From positions 1-64,000 of the forward strand of contig NZ_LJYX01000025.1 in the NCBI RefSeq assembly GCF_001440345.1: a stretch of 64,000 nucleotides of DNA, given 5' to 3'. Each line of letters begins with the position of its first letter. Position 1 is the first letter of the stretch. Shown here in pieces: positions 8,261 through 17,668 of this stretch. The stretch is from Colwellia sp. TT2012. Lineage in GTDB: Bacteria > Pseudomonadota > Gammaproteobacteria > Enterobacterales > Alteromonadaceae. The notes beneath the pieces are model-generated. The model made no database searches. It was given only the letters and a program-made list of their open reading frames with translations, and had not been told where the DNA came from. The position numbers and the translations under genes were made by a program.

Positions 8261-11200
8261 TCAAAAACCCCGAGTAGTAGAGATAATTTCTGTTTTATTT
8301 AACAACAGATTTTGCATGATTTTCTCCGGCGGTATTGGCTTACTGTATAAATACCCTTGTATATAATGGCATTGTTTGGCAACTAGATAGTGTAACTGCT
8401 CAACCGTTTCCACCCCCTCAGCAATGCAGTACATATTAAGCCTTTTGGCTAAAACTAACGTGGTATCCACAATCGCTTCATCTGCTTCATTAATACCAAT
8501 GCCAGCAACAAAACTGCGATCTATTTTTATGATATCTAAGGGTAATTGTTTTAAATAAGATAATGAAGAGAAGCCTGTGCCAAAGTCATCTAGCGCTAAA
8601 ACCACGCCAAGTTCCGATAGTTTGCGCATTGTGATTATGGCATTTTCAGGTTGTAAAATTAACACACTTTCTGTTATTTCAACACGTAAATTTTTGGCTG
8701 GCAATTGGTAACGCGCTAATAAATCGCTAATATATGTGACTATATCTGCTTCAACAAAGTGTTGTACTGATAAGTTTATCGACACATAAAAATCGGGTCG
8801 GATGGCATGCCACTCTTTTAGATGTTTACATGCCTGTTCAAGTGCAGACTCTGTCATAGTGATAATTAAATTTAGCTCCTCTGATAAAGGAATAAATTCA
8901 TTAGGTGGCACTAAACCCGTCGGTGTTTGCCAACGCATTAACATCTCTACACCTACCGCCTTACCTGTATGCGCATCAATTATTGGTTGGTAGTGATTAA
9001 TAAACTCCTTATTTTTTACCGCTAACTTTAACGCCGACTCCTTGCTTAAGCGCTCCATGGCTTCAATGTTCATTTGTGCAGTATAAAACTTAAAGTTATT
9101 TTTCCCTGCTTGTTTGGCATGATACATAGCAACATCAGCATGGCGTAACAACTCGTCTGAGTTATGGCCATCATTGGGATATACCGCAATGCCAATACTC
9201 GCGCCAACACTGACTAAATGGCCGCCTAAATCAATGGGTTTACCAATCGTTTCAATAATTTCATTGGCGATGCGGCTAAGTTGATTATTATTAGTAAAAT
9301 TCTCCAACAAAACCACAAACTCATCACCACCTATACGTGCCACCGTATCATCTACCAGCAATACATCTCCTAATCGTTTAGCCACTTTTTTTAATAAAAA
9401 ATCACCACTTTCGTGCCCTAAAGAGTCATTTACTTGTTTAAAGCGATCTAAATCGATAAAAAAAAGTGCCAATGATTTAGTTTTTCGGTGGGAAAAGTCT
9501 ATTGCATGTTTAATGCGTTCAAGCAATAAAGTACGATTAGGCAATCCCGTTAAATGATCATAATTTGCTAATAGCCTTAATTCATTTTCGGCACTTTTTT
9601 GTGCACTAATATCCGTTAATACAAACAAATAATGCAAAGCGTTACTCACGGAGTTTCGGCCTACCGTCACATTGATAATAACGTGGTACTCCCCCTTATT
9701 AGGGGTATCGATTAACTCCTCGCCACGCCAATGTTCACCTTCGTTTAAAGACAGCATTAATTTACGGTAAAAACTGCGTCGTTTTTGACTAATACCTAAT
9801 AATTTCGCATTAAAATCAAACTCTTCTTCGGGCCAATCAAAAACAACTCGCATTGATTGGTTTGCCGTTACTTTCGATATTTTTTCATCAATAATAAATA
9901 CCCAGTCTTGAGTTTGCTGAAATGCATCACCGTAATATTGCGCGCGCTCTTCGTTAGCACGAGACTTGGTAATATTAGTATAAGAACCCGTAACTCTAAT
10001 GGGATTATTATTAGCATCTACCGCGACTGTTTTTCCTAAGTCTTTGTACCAAAGCCACTGACCATCTGCTGTTTTCAAACGATAAGTACAAGAAAAGTTA
10101 TCCTCTAAACTGGCGCTGCTAATAAATAATTGCCAGCTGCGAATAAAATCATCATGATCCTCAGGATGAATAAGGGCAATATGCTTTGAAAAACTATAAA
10201 ATAACGCTTCTTCTTTGTAGCCTAAATCTAACACTATGCGTTTACCGAACATTAGATTTTCATCCGCTTGCCAGTCCCAGACCTCACTATTACTACCCGT
10301 TAAGGCTAGTTGTAAACGATTTTCTCGATACTTAACTTGCTCATGCGCATCAAGCAACAACTGTTGCTGGCCTTTACGATAACGATACCAAGTTAACGTC
10401 ATTAGTAGGAACACAATGAAATAAAAAGCCAATGCCAAAGGTGAACGCCAAGGAGCAAAGCTGACGTTAAAGTTAATATGTACGGGAGTTGAATATTCTC
10501 CCGAGTAGGGTGACTTAGCCTGAATAGAGAAGGTATGCTTGCCTGATGCTAGGCTAGGAAAGGTAATATGGCCTTCTCTAGTTGCGGGGTAGTCAATATT
10601 ATTTACCCCCGTCACATGATACTTATAACTGATGTTTTTCTCATTGCCATAAGAAAAGGTGGAAAAATCAATGCGAATACCTACATCATCATAGTGAAGG
10701 TTAATAACGGCATTATCTTCAATGATCAAAGGTAGGGCTAATTTGCGGGATAACAATGCTATAGCGGTCACTTTGACTTTAAAGTTTTCGCTATGGTGTA
10801 CTTTTTTTAGTTTTAACGGATCGAAAATACTAATACCTTCCATTGAACCATAGACAAAACGACCATTAGGTAATCTTGCATAAGCCCTACCATTAAATTC
10901 AGTCGCGCCAAGGCCATCTTTACGGGTGAAATGACTGATATGTTGACTATTGGAGTCCAACATAAATAAACCATTATGGCTAGAGAACCAGATATCTCCT
11001 GCCTCATCGGCCATTACACCGTAAATATTATTATCAATAATAGAGTTGCCTTTATGGTAAAAATATTGCTCTTTAAAGTCAGGCAAGGTTAAACCAACCA
11101 GACCTTTACCACTAAAGCTCAACCACATAATTTGGTTTTTATCTATTGCCCAATTATCAATAGAGGTATATTCACCAGCCAGCACACCTTGCAACTTATA

Positions 11201-12841
11201 AAGCTGGATAAATTGTCGTGTATTCGCATTAAATCCCCATAAACCATCATTACTTGAAAGTAAAAACCAGTCGCTATCAGGTAAGGAACCTAATAAAGAC
11301 AATAATTTTTCAGGAGGAAAAATTTCGGTAATTTCACTTAAAATATCGATTTCATCAGTGATTAAATTTATTTTAAAGACACCTTTTTCATTCACTAACC
11401 AGAGAAATTCGTCTTCTTTTATGATGTCATACTGCTCTACTGCAAGCAGTTGCTTAATTTCATCATTAAAGGGTAAGGCCAACTCTATCCTTTGCTTTTT
11501 ATCAAATAGATAGACACCTTTAGCAGCTGAGATAAGGAGTTGCTCAGGTGTTAAACTTAGCAGGCTATAAAGGTGACTTTTGGTATATATACTTTTAGAG
11601 TCATTATTCACTAAGTATGGGGTAACACGCTGTTTTGCCTGATCAATTAAGTTCAAACCATTTGAAGTAGCAACCCAGAGAAAATCATCATTTAAGCCAT
11701 CAGGTAAAATATGCCAAACTTCGTTATAACTTAAACTAGCTGCATGATTTTTTTTATAGCCGTAATTTTTAATTAATTCTCTTCTGGGATCCCATTGATA
11801 GGCACCCATAGCCCTTGAACCTAACCAAAAAACACCTTGATTATCTTTAATCAAGGTTGGTATGTTGTCATCGCTGATATTGTCAAAATAATCACTAAAA
11901 CCAAACAAAAACTCACTGCTATTATTGACTGTATTAATCGAATACAAACCTTTATCAGCAGCTATATAAAGCGTTTTCCCATCAGATAATGTCTGCCATG
12001 CCGCCATATTTTCAATAAGTCGTTGGTAGTTGGGTAATGATGATTCACCGGCAATATATGCTTTAATATCTGCAACATTGATAGCAAAAAAGCCATCGTT
12101 AGAGCCTAGGTATAAGGTCTGATTAATATCCGCGTGTACGGTATATATTTTGTTGAGCTCTTCAATGTTCGACTGTACAGTGATATCAGCGGGTATTTGA
12201 GGTAATTTTTTCCAGTGATTTTTATCAATGTTATAGGCAAAAACACCTACCTGTGAGCCTATATACATGACTCCTTCATGCAATGACATTTTAAACAATG
12301 AAAGGTCACCGGCTAATTCTGCTGCCAAGTCTATTACTTGCTGGTATTCATTGGTAACTTGATTATAAAACCCGAGTGTTTTAGAGGTTAATAGCCATAT
12401 TTTATTGTCATTACTGTTAAGCAGATCGGCAATATAATAGTTTGAATTGGGCGAGATTTTTATTGGTATATGTCGATAGATATTAGTTTTAGGGTTATAG
12501 CTATAAAGTTTTCGACCATCAACATTTAACCAAATCAAACCATTTTTATCTTCAAGTAACGTATAGATAGCAACATCTTCAAAATTATTATTTGGCCCAG
12601 GCAATTGCCTAACTTTATTACCATCATAAATATTGACGCCATTTTCTGTGGCTAGCCATATGAAACCGGTTTTATCTTGGATAATTGCATGAATACTACC
12701 CTGCGATAAACCATCATCAACAGATAGATGGTCTAAGGACAGATTTTCTATTACGGCATAACTGGTTGGTACCATGAAAAGGGTAAGTAATACACTTAAT
12801 ATTAATAACAAGGTAATAAGTAACTTCTTAAACATAATCAC
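8261..12841 (-). CDS. Reg_prop/Y_Y_Y - PAS - GGDEF - EAL membrane sensor for cyclic di-GMP
   Basis: A 1526-residue protein. After a leader (residues 1-29) come two-component-regulator-propeller repeats, of which DKTGFIWLATENGVNIYDG is the clearest, forming a predicted periplasmic propeller. A Y_Y_Y-type beta-sandwich (ISYKYHVTGVN, SGKHTFSIQAKS) follows, then one membrane segment (LALAFYFIVFLLMTLTWY), two PAS/PAC units, GGDEF and EAL. The diguanylate cyclase site RIGGDEF is intact, but the usual RxxD inhibitory site upstream reads LVDD. The EAL part keeps E in VEMLMRW, INLSVQHF, VEITES, DDFGTGFSSLSYL, IKIDRS, AEGVET and QGYLYSKP, so phosphodiesterase activity is likely. It should turn an extracytoplasmic signal, possibly a glycan, into c-di-GMP change. 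Standalone gene. Confidence 0.9.
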   Translation of the reverse strand: MIMFKKLLITLLLILSVLLTLFMVPTSYAVIENLSLDHLSVDDGLSQGSIHAIIQDKTGFIWLATENGVNIYDGNKVRQLPGPNNNFEDVAIYTLLEDKNGLIWLNVDGRKLYSYNPKTNIYRHIPIKISPNSNYYIADLLNSNDNKIWLLTSKTLGFYNQVTNEYQQVIDLAAELAGDLSLFKMSLHEGVMYIGSQVGVFAYNIDKNHWKKLPQIPADITVQSNIEELNKIYTVHADINQTLYLGSNDGFFAINVADIKAYIAGESSLPNYQRLIENMAAWQTLSDGKTLYIAADKGLYSINTVNNSSEFLFGFSDYFDNISDDNIPTLIKDNQGVFWLGSRAMGAYQWDPRRELIKNYGYKKNHAASLSYNEVWHILPDGLNDDFLWVATSNGLNLIDQAKQRVTPYLVNNDSKSIYTKSHLYSLLSLTPEQLLISAAKGVYLFDKKQRIELALPFNDEIKQLLAVEQYDIIKEDEFLWLVNEKGVFKINLITDEIDILSEITEIFPPEKLLSLLGSLPDSDWFLLSSNDGLWGFNANTRQFIQLYKLQGVLAGEYTSIDNWAIDKNQIMWLSFSGKGLVGLTLPDFKEQYFYHKGNSIIDNNIYGVMADEAGDIWFSSHNGLFMLDSNSQHISHFTRKDGLGATEFNGRAYARLPNGRFVYGSMEGISIFDPLKLKKVHHSENFKVKVTAIALLSRKLALPLIIEDNAVINLHYDDVGIRIDFSTFSYGNEKNISYKYHVTGVNNIDYPATREGHITFPSLASGKHTFSIQAKSPYSGEYSTPVHINFNVSFAPWRSPLALAFYFIVFLLMTLTWYRYRKGQQQLLLDAHEQVKYRENRLQLALTGSNSEVWDWQADENLMFGKRIVLDLGYKEEALFYSFSKHIALIHPEDHDDFIRSWQLFISSASLEDNFSCTYRLKTADGQWLWYKDLGKTVAVDANNNPIRVTGSYTNITKSRANEERAQYYGDAFQQTQDWVFIIDEKISKVTANQSMRVVFDWPEEEFDFNAKLLGISQKRRSFYRKLMLSLNEGEHWRGEELIDTPNKGEYHVIINVTVGRNSVSNALHYLFVLTDISAQKSAENELRLLANYDHLTGLPNRTLLLERIKHAIDFSHRKTKSLALFFIDLDRFKQVNDSLGHESGDFLLKKVAKRLGDVLLVDDTVARIGGDEFVVLLENFTNNNQLSRIANEIIETIGKPIDLGGHLVSVGASIGIAVYPNDGHNSDELLRHADVAMYHAKQAGKNNFKFYTAQMNIEAMERLSKESALKLAVKNKEFINHYQPIIDAHTGKAVGVEMLMRWQTPTGLVPPNEFIPLSEELNLIITMTESALEQACKHLKEWHAIRPDFYVSINLSVQHFVEADIVTYISDLLARYQLPAKNLRVEITESVLILQPENAIITMRKLSELGVVLALDDFGTGFSSLSYLKQLPLDIIKIDRSFVAGIGINEADEAIVDTTLVLAKRLNMYCIAEGVETVEQLHYLVAKQCHYIQGYLYSKPIPPEKIMQNLLLNKTEIISTTRGF

Positions 12842-13084
12842 TCAATAACAAACTTAACAAAAAAAACCAACGGTGCTACAAACTATAACTTCTTTGTGTT
12901 TTTGTGCAAATGAAAAGTTAACTAAAAAGCGGCTGTTAACAGCAAGTTAACTTACTCAATAAAATAAAATGATAACAAGAGGTAATAGAGTAATAAATAT
13001 TTTATAACTATATGCTGCAATTGCCTTGAATAAAGCCTCTCTCAGTCTTACATCACTAATAACATAAACTAATTTTTAAGTATC

Positions 13085-15136
13085 ATGACCAATCCATTAT
13101 TAGTATCTAGCGAACTGCCTGCCTTTGCAAAAATAAAACCTGAGCACGTAAAACCTGCTGTAGAACAAGCCATTAACGATTGTAAAAAAGTTATCGAGCA
13201 GGTTCTCACTGACAATGAGCTATTCACTTGGCAGAATTTAGTATTGCCCATTGATGAAGTAGACGATGTGTTAGCTAAACTTTGGTCTCCGGTGTCACAT
13301 ATGAATTCCGTGGTGAGTAGTGATGAATTGCGTGCAGCTTATGAGTCTTGTCTGCCACTTTTATCTGAATATGGCACTTTTGTTGGTCAGCATCAGGGTT
13401 TATATCAAGCCTACCTTAGCGTTAAAGAGGGTAAGCAATTTGAACAGCTCGATATAGCGCAACAAAAAGTAATAACCAATGCACTGCGTGACTTTAAGTT
13501 ATCGGGCATAGCGCTAAATGATGAAAATAAAAAACGTTACGGTGAAATAAAGACGCGCTTGTCTGAACTCAGTTCAAGTTTTAGCAATAACGTGCTTGAT
13601 GCGACCCAAGCTTTTAGTATCACCATTGAAAATAAAGAAGAACTAACAGGTCTACCTGAAAGCGCCTTAGCAGCAGCGCAAGAGTTAGCTAAAAGTAAAG
13701 ATAAAACCGGTTACAGTTTCACCCTAGATATTCCAAGCTACCTACCAGTGATGATGTATTGTGATAATACTGACTTACGTGAACAGCTTTATACTGCCTT
13801 TGTTACCCGTGCCTCAGATCAAGGTCCTAACGCCGGTGAGTTTGATAACAGCAGCATTATGAATGAATTACTAAGCTTGAGACATGAGCTAGCGATTTTG
13901 CTCGATTTTGACAACTATGCCCAACACTCATTGGCAACCAAAATGGCAAACTCTACCCGTGAAGTGATGGCCTTCCTGGAGAACTTAGCCCTTAAATCAC
14001 AACAGCAAGGTAAGCAAGATTTTAAAGAACTAAGCGACTTTGCTGCCAGTGAGTTCAAGCAAGATAACTTACAGGCCTGGGATTTGGCTTATTACAGCGA
14101 GAAATTAAAACAAAGTCGCTACGCCATTTCAGATGAAGAATTACGCCCCTACTTCCCGAAAGACAAAGTTGTCTCGGGTTTATTTGCCGTAGTGCATAAA
14201 TTATTTGGTCTAACTATCAAACACCGAGCGGGTGTTGATGTTTGGCATGACGATGTTAACTTCTATGACATAGTTGATAAAGCCGGAGAAAAACGTGGTA
14301 GCTTTTATTTAGACCTTTATGCGCGCGAGAAAAAACGCGGTGGTGCCTGGATGGATGACTGTGTCGGTCGCAGCCAGAAAGCTGATGGTTCGATTCAATA
14401 CCCAGTTGCCTATTTAACCTGTAATTTTAATGGCCCTGTAGGCGATAAACCGGCGTTATTTACTCATGATGAAGTAGTTACCTTGTTCCATGAGTTTGGT
14501 CATGGTATTCACCATATGTTAAGCCAAATAAATGCTAGCAGTGTTGCCGGTATTAATGGCGTGCCTTGGGATGCGGTTGAGCTTCCTAGTCAATTTTTAG
14601 AAAACTGGTGCTGGCAACCCGAAGCGTTAGCCTTTATTTCTGGTCATTTTGAAAGTGGTGAACCCTTACCTCAAGAAATGTTAGACAAAATGCTAGCAGC
14701 CAAAAACTTCCAATCGGCCATGCAAATGTTGCGTCAAGTCGAATTCAGTATCTTCGATTTTACCATGCATGAAAGTTATAATGCCAAAGCATCAAACAAT
14801 GAAACACACATTCAACAAGTGCTCGATAGTGTTAGAAAGCAGTACTCAGTAGTCAAAGCACCTGAATTTAATCGCTTCCAACACGGTTTTAGTCATATCT
14901 TTGGTGGTGGTTATTCTGCCGGCTATTACAGCTACAAGTGGGCAGAAGTATTATCGGCTGATGCCTTTAGTTTATTTGAAGAGCAAGGTATCTTCAATGA
15001 GCAAACTGGACAATCATTCTTAACGAATATCCTTGAGAAAGGTGGCAGTGAAGAGCCGAGTGAATTATTCCAAAAATTCCGTGGCCGAGCACCTGAGATT
15101 GAGGCTTTATTACGTCACTGTGGTATTGAAGCGTAA
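13085..15136 (+). CDS. prlC: Oligopeptidase A (M3 family metallopeptidase)
   Basis: A 683-residue cytoplasmic zinc peptidase that degrades short peptides, including cleaved signal peptides. The M3 zinc motif HEFGHGIHH has ligands H469 and H473 with catalytic E470, and the third ligand Glu lies in GVPWDAVELPSQFLENWCW. The N-terminus (NPLLVSSELPAFAKIKPEHV) and C-terminal GGGYSAGYYSYKWAEVLSADAF match PrlC. Full length, no breaks. The divergent giant sensor gene lies 243 bp upstream. A stem-loop follows and then a glycosylase-like gene; in several gammaproteobacteria prlC is followed by rsmJ, which is not seen here. Confidence 0.93.
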   Translation: MTNPLLVSSELPAFAKIKPEHVKPAVEQAINDCKKVIEQVLTDNELFTWQNLVLPIDEVDDVLAKLWSPVSHMNSVVSSDELRAAYESCLPLLSEYGTFVGQHQGLYQAYLSVKEGKQFEQLDIAQQKVITNALRDFKLSGIALNDENKKRYGEIKTRLSELSSSFSNNVLDATQAFSITIENKEELTGLPESALAAAQELAKSKDKTGYSFTLDIPSYLPVMMYCDNTDLREQLYTAFVTRASDQGPNAGEFDNSSIMNELLSLRHELAILLDFDNYAQHSLATKMANSTREVMAFLENLALKSQQQGKQDFKELSDFAASEFKQDNLQAWDLAYYSEKLKQSRYAISDEELRPYFPKDKVVSGLFAVVHKLFGLTIKHRAGVDVWHDDVNFYDIVDKAGEKRGSFYLDLYAREKKRGGAWMDDCVGRSQKADGSIQYPVAYLTCNFNGPVGDKPALFTHDEVVTLFHEFGHGIHHMLSQINASSVAGINGVPWDAVELPSQFLENWCWQPEALAFISGHFESGEPLPQEMLDKMLAAKNFQSAMQMLRQVEFSIFDFTMHESYNAKASNNETHIQQVLDSVRKQYSVVKAPEFNRFQHGFSHIFGGGYSAGYYSYKWAEVLSADAFSLFEEQGIFNEQTGQSFLTNILEKGGSEEPSELFQKFRGRAPEIEALLRHCGIEA

Positions 15137-15175
15137 CGAGCCGTTAGCGAAAAGCAAGCTCTCGCATTAACAGCA

Positions 15176-15200
15176 CCTTAGCCTAAACCAGAGGCTAAGG
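15176..15200 (+). terminator. Hairpin after prlC
   Basis: CCTTAGCC and GGCTAAGG form a perfect 8-bp stem around TAAACCAGA. No T-run follows, so termination is only probable. Confidence 0.5.
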
Positions 15201-15203
15201 CAT

Positions 15204-15247
15204 AATACCGGCTTCCGCTCAGCGAATGCAGGAGTGCGGGAATGACA
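15204..15247. repeat. Possible dispersed repeat in the prlC-glycosylase gap
   Basis: The stretch with ACCGGCTTCCGCTCAGCGAA followed by TGCAGGAGTGCGGGAATGAC is GC-richer than its surroundings and resembles repeats scattered between genes of marine Alteromonadales and neighbours. No second copy is seen in this window, so the call rests on recall. Confidence 0.25.
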
Positions 15248-15282
15248 CCACTTAGCAATACATTTGCCTTTATGAAGAAGTT

Positions 15283-16014
15283 ATGACTCACGAATCATTT
15301 AAATCATTATTTAAACGCGCTGCCGAACGAAAAGGTGGTGTTCCTGCACTTAAGGTTTTATTAGGGAAAAAAATCCTTGGTAAGAAGTTACTCGATGATA
15401 CCGCAGCACAACAAAGTATCGCTGAGTTAAGCGATGACCGTATCCTTGCCGCTTTTACCAAACAAATTTTCAAATCAGGTTTTGTCTGGCGAGTGGTCGA
15501 AAAAAAATGGCCGGACTTTGAAGAGCATTTTTTCAATTTCAACCTGGAAAAGATAATGATGATGCCAGAAGAAATGTGGGAACGAAAAGCGGCGGATCCA
15601 AAAATAATTCGTAACTTTAATAAAGTAAAAACCATTCAAGCCAACGCACAAATGATGTTCGATCACCACATTGATACAAATACGAGTTTTGCCCAGTTTA
15701 TCAACGACTGGCCAAGTACCGACATTATTGGTTTATGGGCTTACCTGAAAAAGCACGGTCAACGCTTAGGCGGTAATACCGGTCCTTATGCCCTGCGCTT
15801 GTTAGGTAAAGATACTTTTATTTTAAGCAGCGATGTTGAAGCTTACTTAAGAGCACAAGAAATTATTGATGGTGGTTTACAAAGTAAAAAAAGTTTAACT
15901 GCTATACAAGCACACTTTAATAAATTACAAAAAGAAAGTGGCTATAGCTTAACGCAACTGAGCCGATTGATTGCTTTTTCTTGTGGTGATAATTATGTGC
16001 AGATTGAGAGGTAA
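15283..16014 (+). CDS. DNA-3-methyladenine glycosylase I-like protein
   Basis: A 243-residue protein of the HhH-type adenine glycosylase (Tag) superfamily, expected to remove alkylated adenine from DNA. Family features are an N-terminal helical part with DDRILAAFTKQIFKSGFVWR corresponding to the base-binding segment and WRVVEKKWPDFEEHFFNF, and a later IRNFNKVKTIQANAQMM resembling 'R.N..KI.A...NA'. A C-terminal FILSSDVEAYLRAQEIIDGG resembles the helix-hairpin-helix end. The classical Tag zinc ligands are not obvious, so it probably belongs to a divergent branch and its exact substrate is open. It follows prlC after a hairpin and precedes the MBOAT gene by 77 bp. Confidence 0.65.
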   Translation: MTHESFKSLFKRAAERKGGVPALKVLLGKKILGKKLLDDTAAQQSIAELSDDRILAAFTKQIFKSGFVWRVVEKKWPDFEEHFFNFNLEKIMMMPEEMWERKAADPKIIRNFNKVKTIQANAQMMFDHHIDTNTSFAQFINDWPSTDIIGLWAYLKKHGQRLGGNTGPYALRLLGKDTFILSSDVEAYLRAQEIIDGGLQSKKSLTAIQAHFNKLQKESGYSLTQLSRLIAFSCGDNYVQIER

Positions 16015-16091
16015 AGTGAAATCTAAAGACAATACATCGAGAAAAGATTAACATATTGCCCATTTGTAAATAGTCTTCATGGAAGATAGCT

Positions 16092-17654
16092 GTGTTATTC
16101 AATTCTGCTGAATTTATTTTTCTCTTCTTACCTATTAGTTTATTGCTATTCTTTTATCTCGCTAAGCGTTGGGGTAATGAGGTAGCAATCGCTAGCTTGG
16201 TTGTATCTTCATTATTCTTCTATGGTTGGTGGAACCCTAGCTATCTAGTTTTATTATTAATTTCAATGGCACTCAATTACCATCTTGGTAAACACCTCGG
16301 TAATAATAATAATAAAAAACGACTCGTTTTTGGCATAGCCCTCAATCTAGCCGCTATTGCCTATTTTAAATATGCGGGTTTTATCGTCTTTAACCTGAAT
16401 GCAGTGATAGGTGAAAGTTGGAGTCTCGGCAATATCATTCTGCCCTTAGCCATTTCCTTCTTTACCTTTCAGCAAATTGCCTACTTGGTTGATTCGTACA
16501 AAGGCATTACTAAAGAATATAGCTTTTTGCATTACGCTTTATTTGTCTCTTTTTTTCCGCAATTAATTGCCGGCCCTATTGTGCACCACAAAGACATGCT
16601 GCCACAATTTTCTAGCTTCAAACGATATCAAATAAATAGTACTAACTTTAAAATTGGTTTGACCATTTTTGCTATTGGTTTATTTAAAAAAACAGTGTTA
16701 GCCGATGGTATTGCGGTTTATGCCAACCCGATATTTAATATTGCCGATGCTGGTAATAACGTCGATTTTTTTATGGCTTGGGGCGGCGCTCTGGCTTATA
16801 CCTTCCAATTATATTTTGATTTTTCTGGTTACTCTGATATGGCCATAGGCTTGGCTAGACTGTTCGGCATTGTCTTACCACTTAACTTTTACTCACCTTA
16901 TAAAGCCGCTAATATTGCTGAATTTTGGCGTCGTTGGCATATAACCCTATCTCACTTTTTAAGAGATTATGTTTATATAGCCCTTGGCGGTAATCGTAAC
17001 GGTAAAATAAAACGTTATAGTAACTTATTTATTACTATGCTGCTTGGCGGTTTATGGCATGGTGCTGGCTGGAACTTTATTATTTGGGGTGCCTTGCATG
17101 GTACTTACTTGATGATTAACCTTGGCTGGCAAGCAATGAAGGTTAAGTATTCATTATTCACCGCTGAAAGTAAGCTTTATATTTTTACTACTTGGTTAAT
17201 TACTTTTATTGCCGTAGTTATCGGTTGGGTGTTTTTTAGGGCGGTAACACTAGACGGCGCACTTATCATCATTAAAGGCATGCTTGGTTTAAATGGTATT
17301 GAAATACCCAATGCGCTTCTTGCACGTACAGGTTCACTCGGTGACATGTTGCAATCGTGGGGAGTAACACCATCCAACGGCGGTAAAGTATTTATAATGA
17401 CTTGGTTGTGGAATAGTGTTTTATTAATATTTGTACTAACACTACCTAATATTCAAGATCTATTTTTCAAACAACAAGGTACATTAAGCAGGTTTAACTA
17501 TGAAAGTCGAAGCACCTTTTGGCCTGCTAGGCAGTTAACTTTAAGCTTTACTTGGTCGGATACTCGCCAATGGGCATTATTCTCTGGCGCTTGTTTAGCC
17601 TTAGGTATGTTAACACTTTCACAAGTTAGTGAATTTTTATACTTTCAATTTTAG
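16092..17654 (+). CDS. MBOAT family O-acyltransferase (AlgI/DltB-like)
   Basis: A 520-residue polytopic membrane protein that should move acyl groups, usually acetyl, onto an exported polysaccharide. It starts at GTG with GGAAG about 8 nt upstream; MLFNSAEFIFLFLPISLLLFF is the typical MBOAT beginning. The signature FFPQLIAGPIVHHKDM near 155-170, FDFSGYSDMAIGLARLFGI, EFWRRWHITLSHFLRDYVYI and LLGGLWHGAGWNFIIWGALHG with the invariant His are all present. The next gene, 14 bp away, is an SGNH-like partner as in AlgI/AlgJ or DltB/DltD pairs. Cargo is unknown; the nearby manC and beta-helix genes suggest a mannose-derived exopolysaccharide. Confidence 0.92.
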   Translation: MLFNSAEFIFLFLPISLLLFFYLAKRWGNEVAIASLVVSSLFFYGWWNPSYLVLLLISMALNYHLGKHLGNNNNKKRLVFGIALNLAAIAYFKYAGFIVFNLNAVIGESWSLGNIILPLAISFFTFQQIAYLVDSYKGITKEYSFLHYALFVSFFPQLIAGPIVHHKDMLPQFSSFKRYQINSTNFKIGLTIFAIGLFKKTVLADGIAVYANPIFNIADAGNNVDFFMAWGGALAYTFQLYFDFSGYSDMAIGLARLFGIVLPLNFYSPYKAANIAEFWRRWHITLSHFLRDYVYIALGGNRNGKIKRYSNLFITMLLGGLWHGAGWNFIIWGALHGTYLMINLGWQAMKVKYSLFTAESKLYIFTTWLITFIAVVIGWVFFRAVTLDGALIIIKGMLGLNGIEIPNALLARTGSLGDMLQSWGVTPSNGGKVFIMTWLWNSVLLIFVLTLPNIQDLFFKQQGTLSRFNYESRSTFWPARQLTLSFTWSDTRQWALFSGACLALGMLTLSQVSEFLYFQF

Positions 17655-17668
17655 GTCTGACTGTCGTA

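Noticed and set aside
8148..8366. Plus-strand GTG frame whose first half looks like a small membrane peptide (SIIFIAVLGTWLLTFVNLLG)
   Set aside because: Half of it is antisense to the 3' end of the large GGDEF/EAL gene, its start is GTG with only a weak site, and AT-rich antisense DNA often yields hydrophobic frames. I do not list it as a gene.
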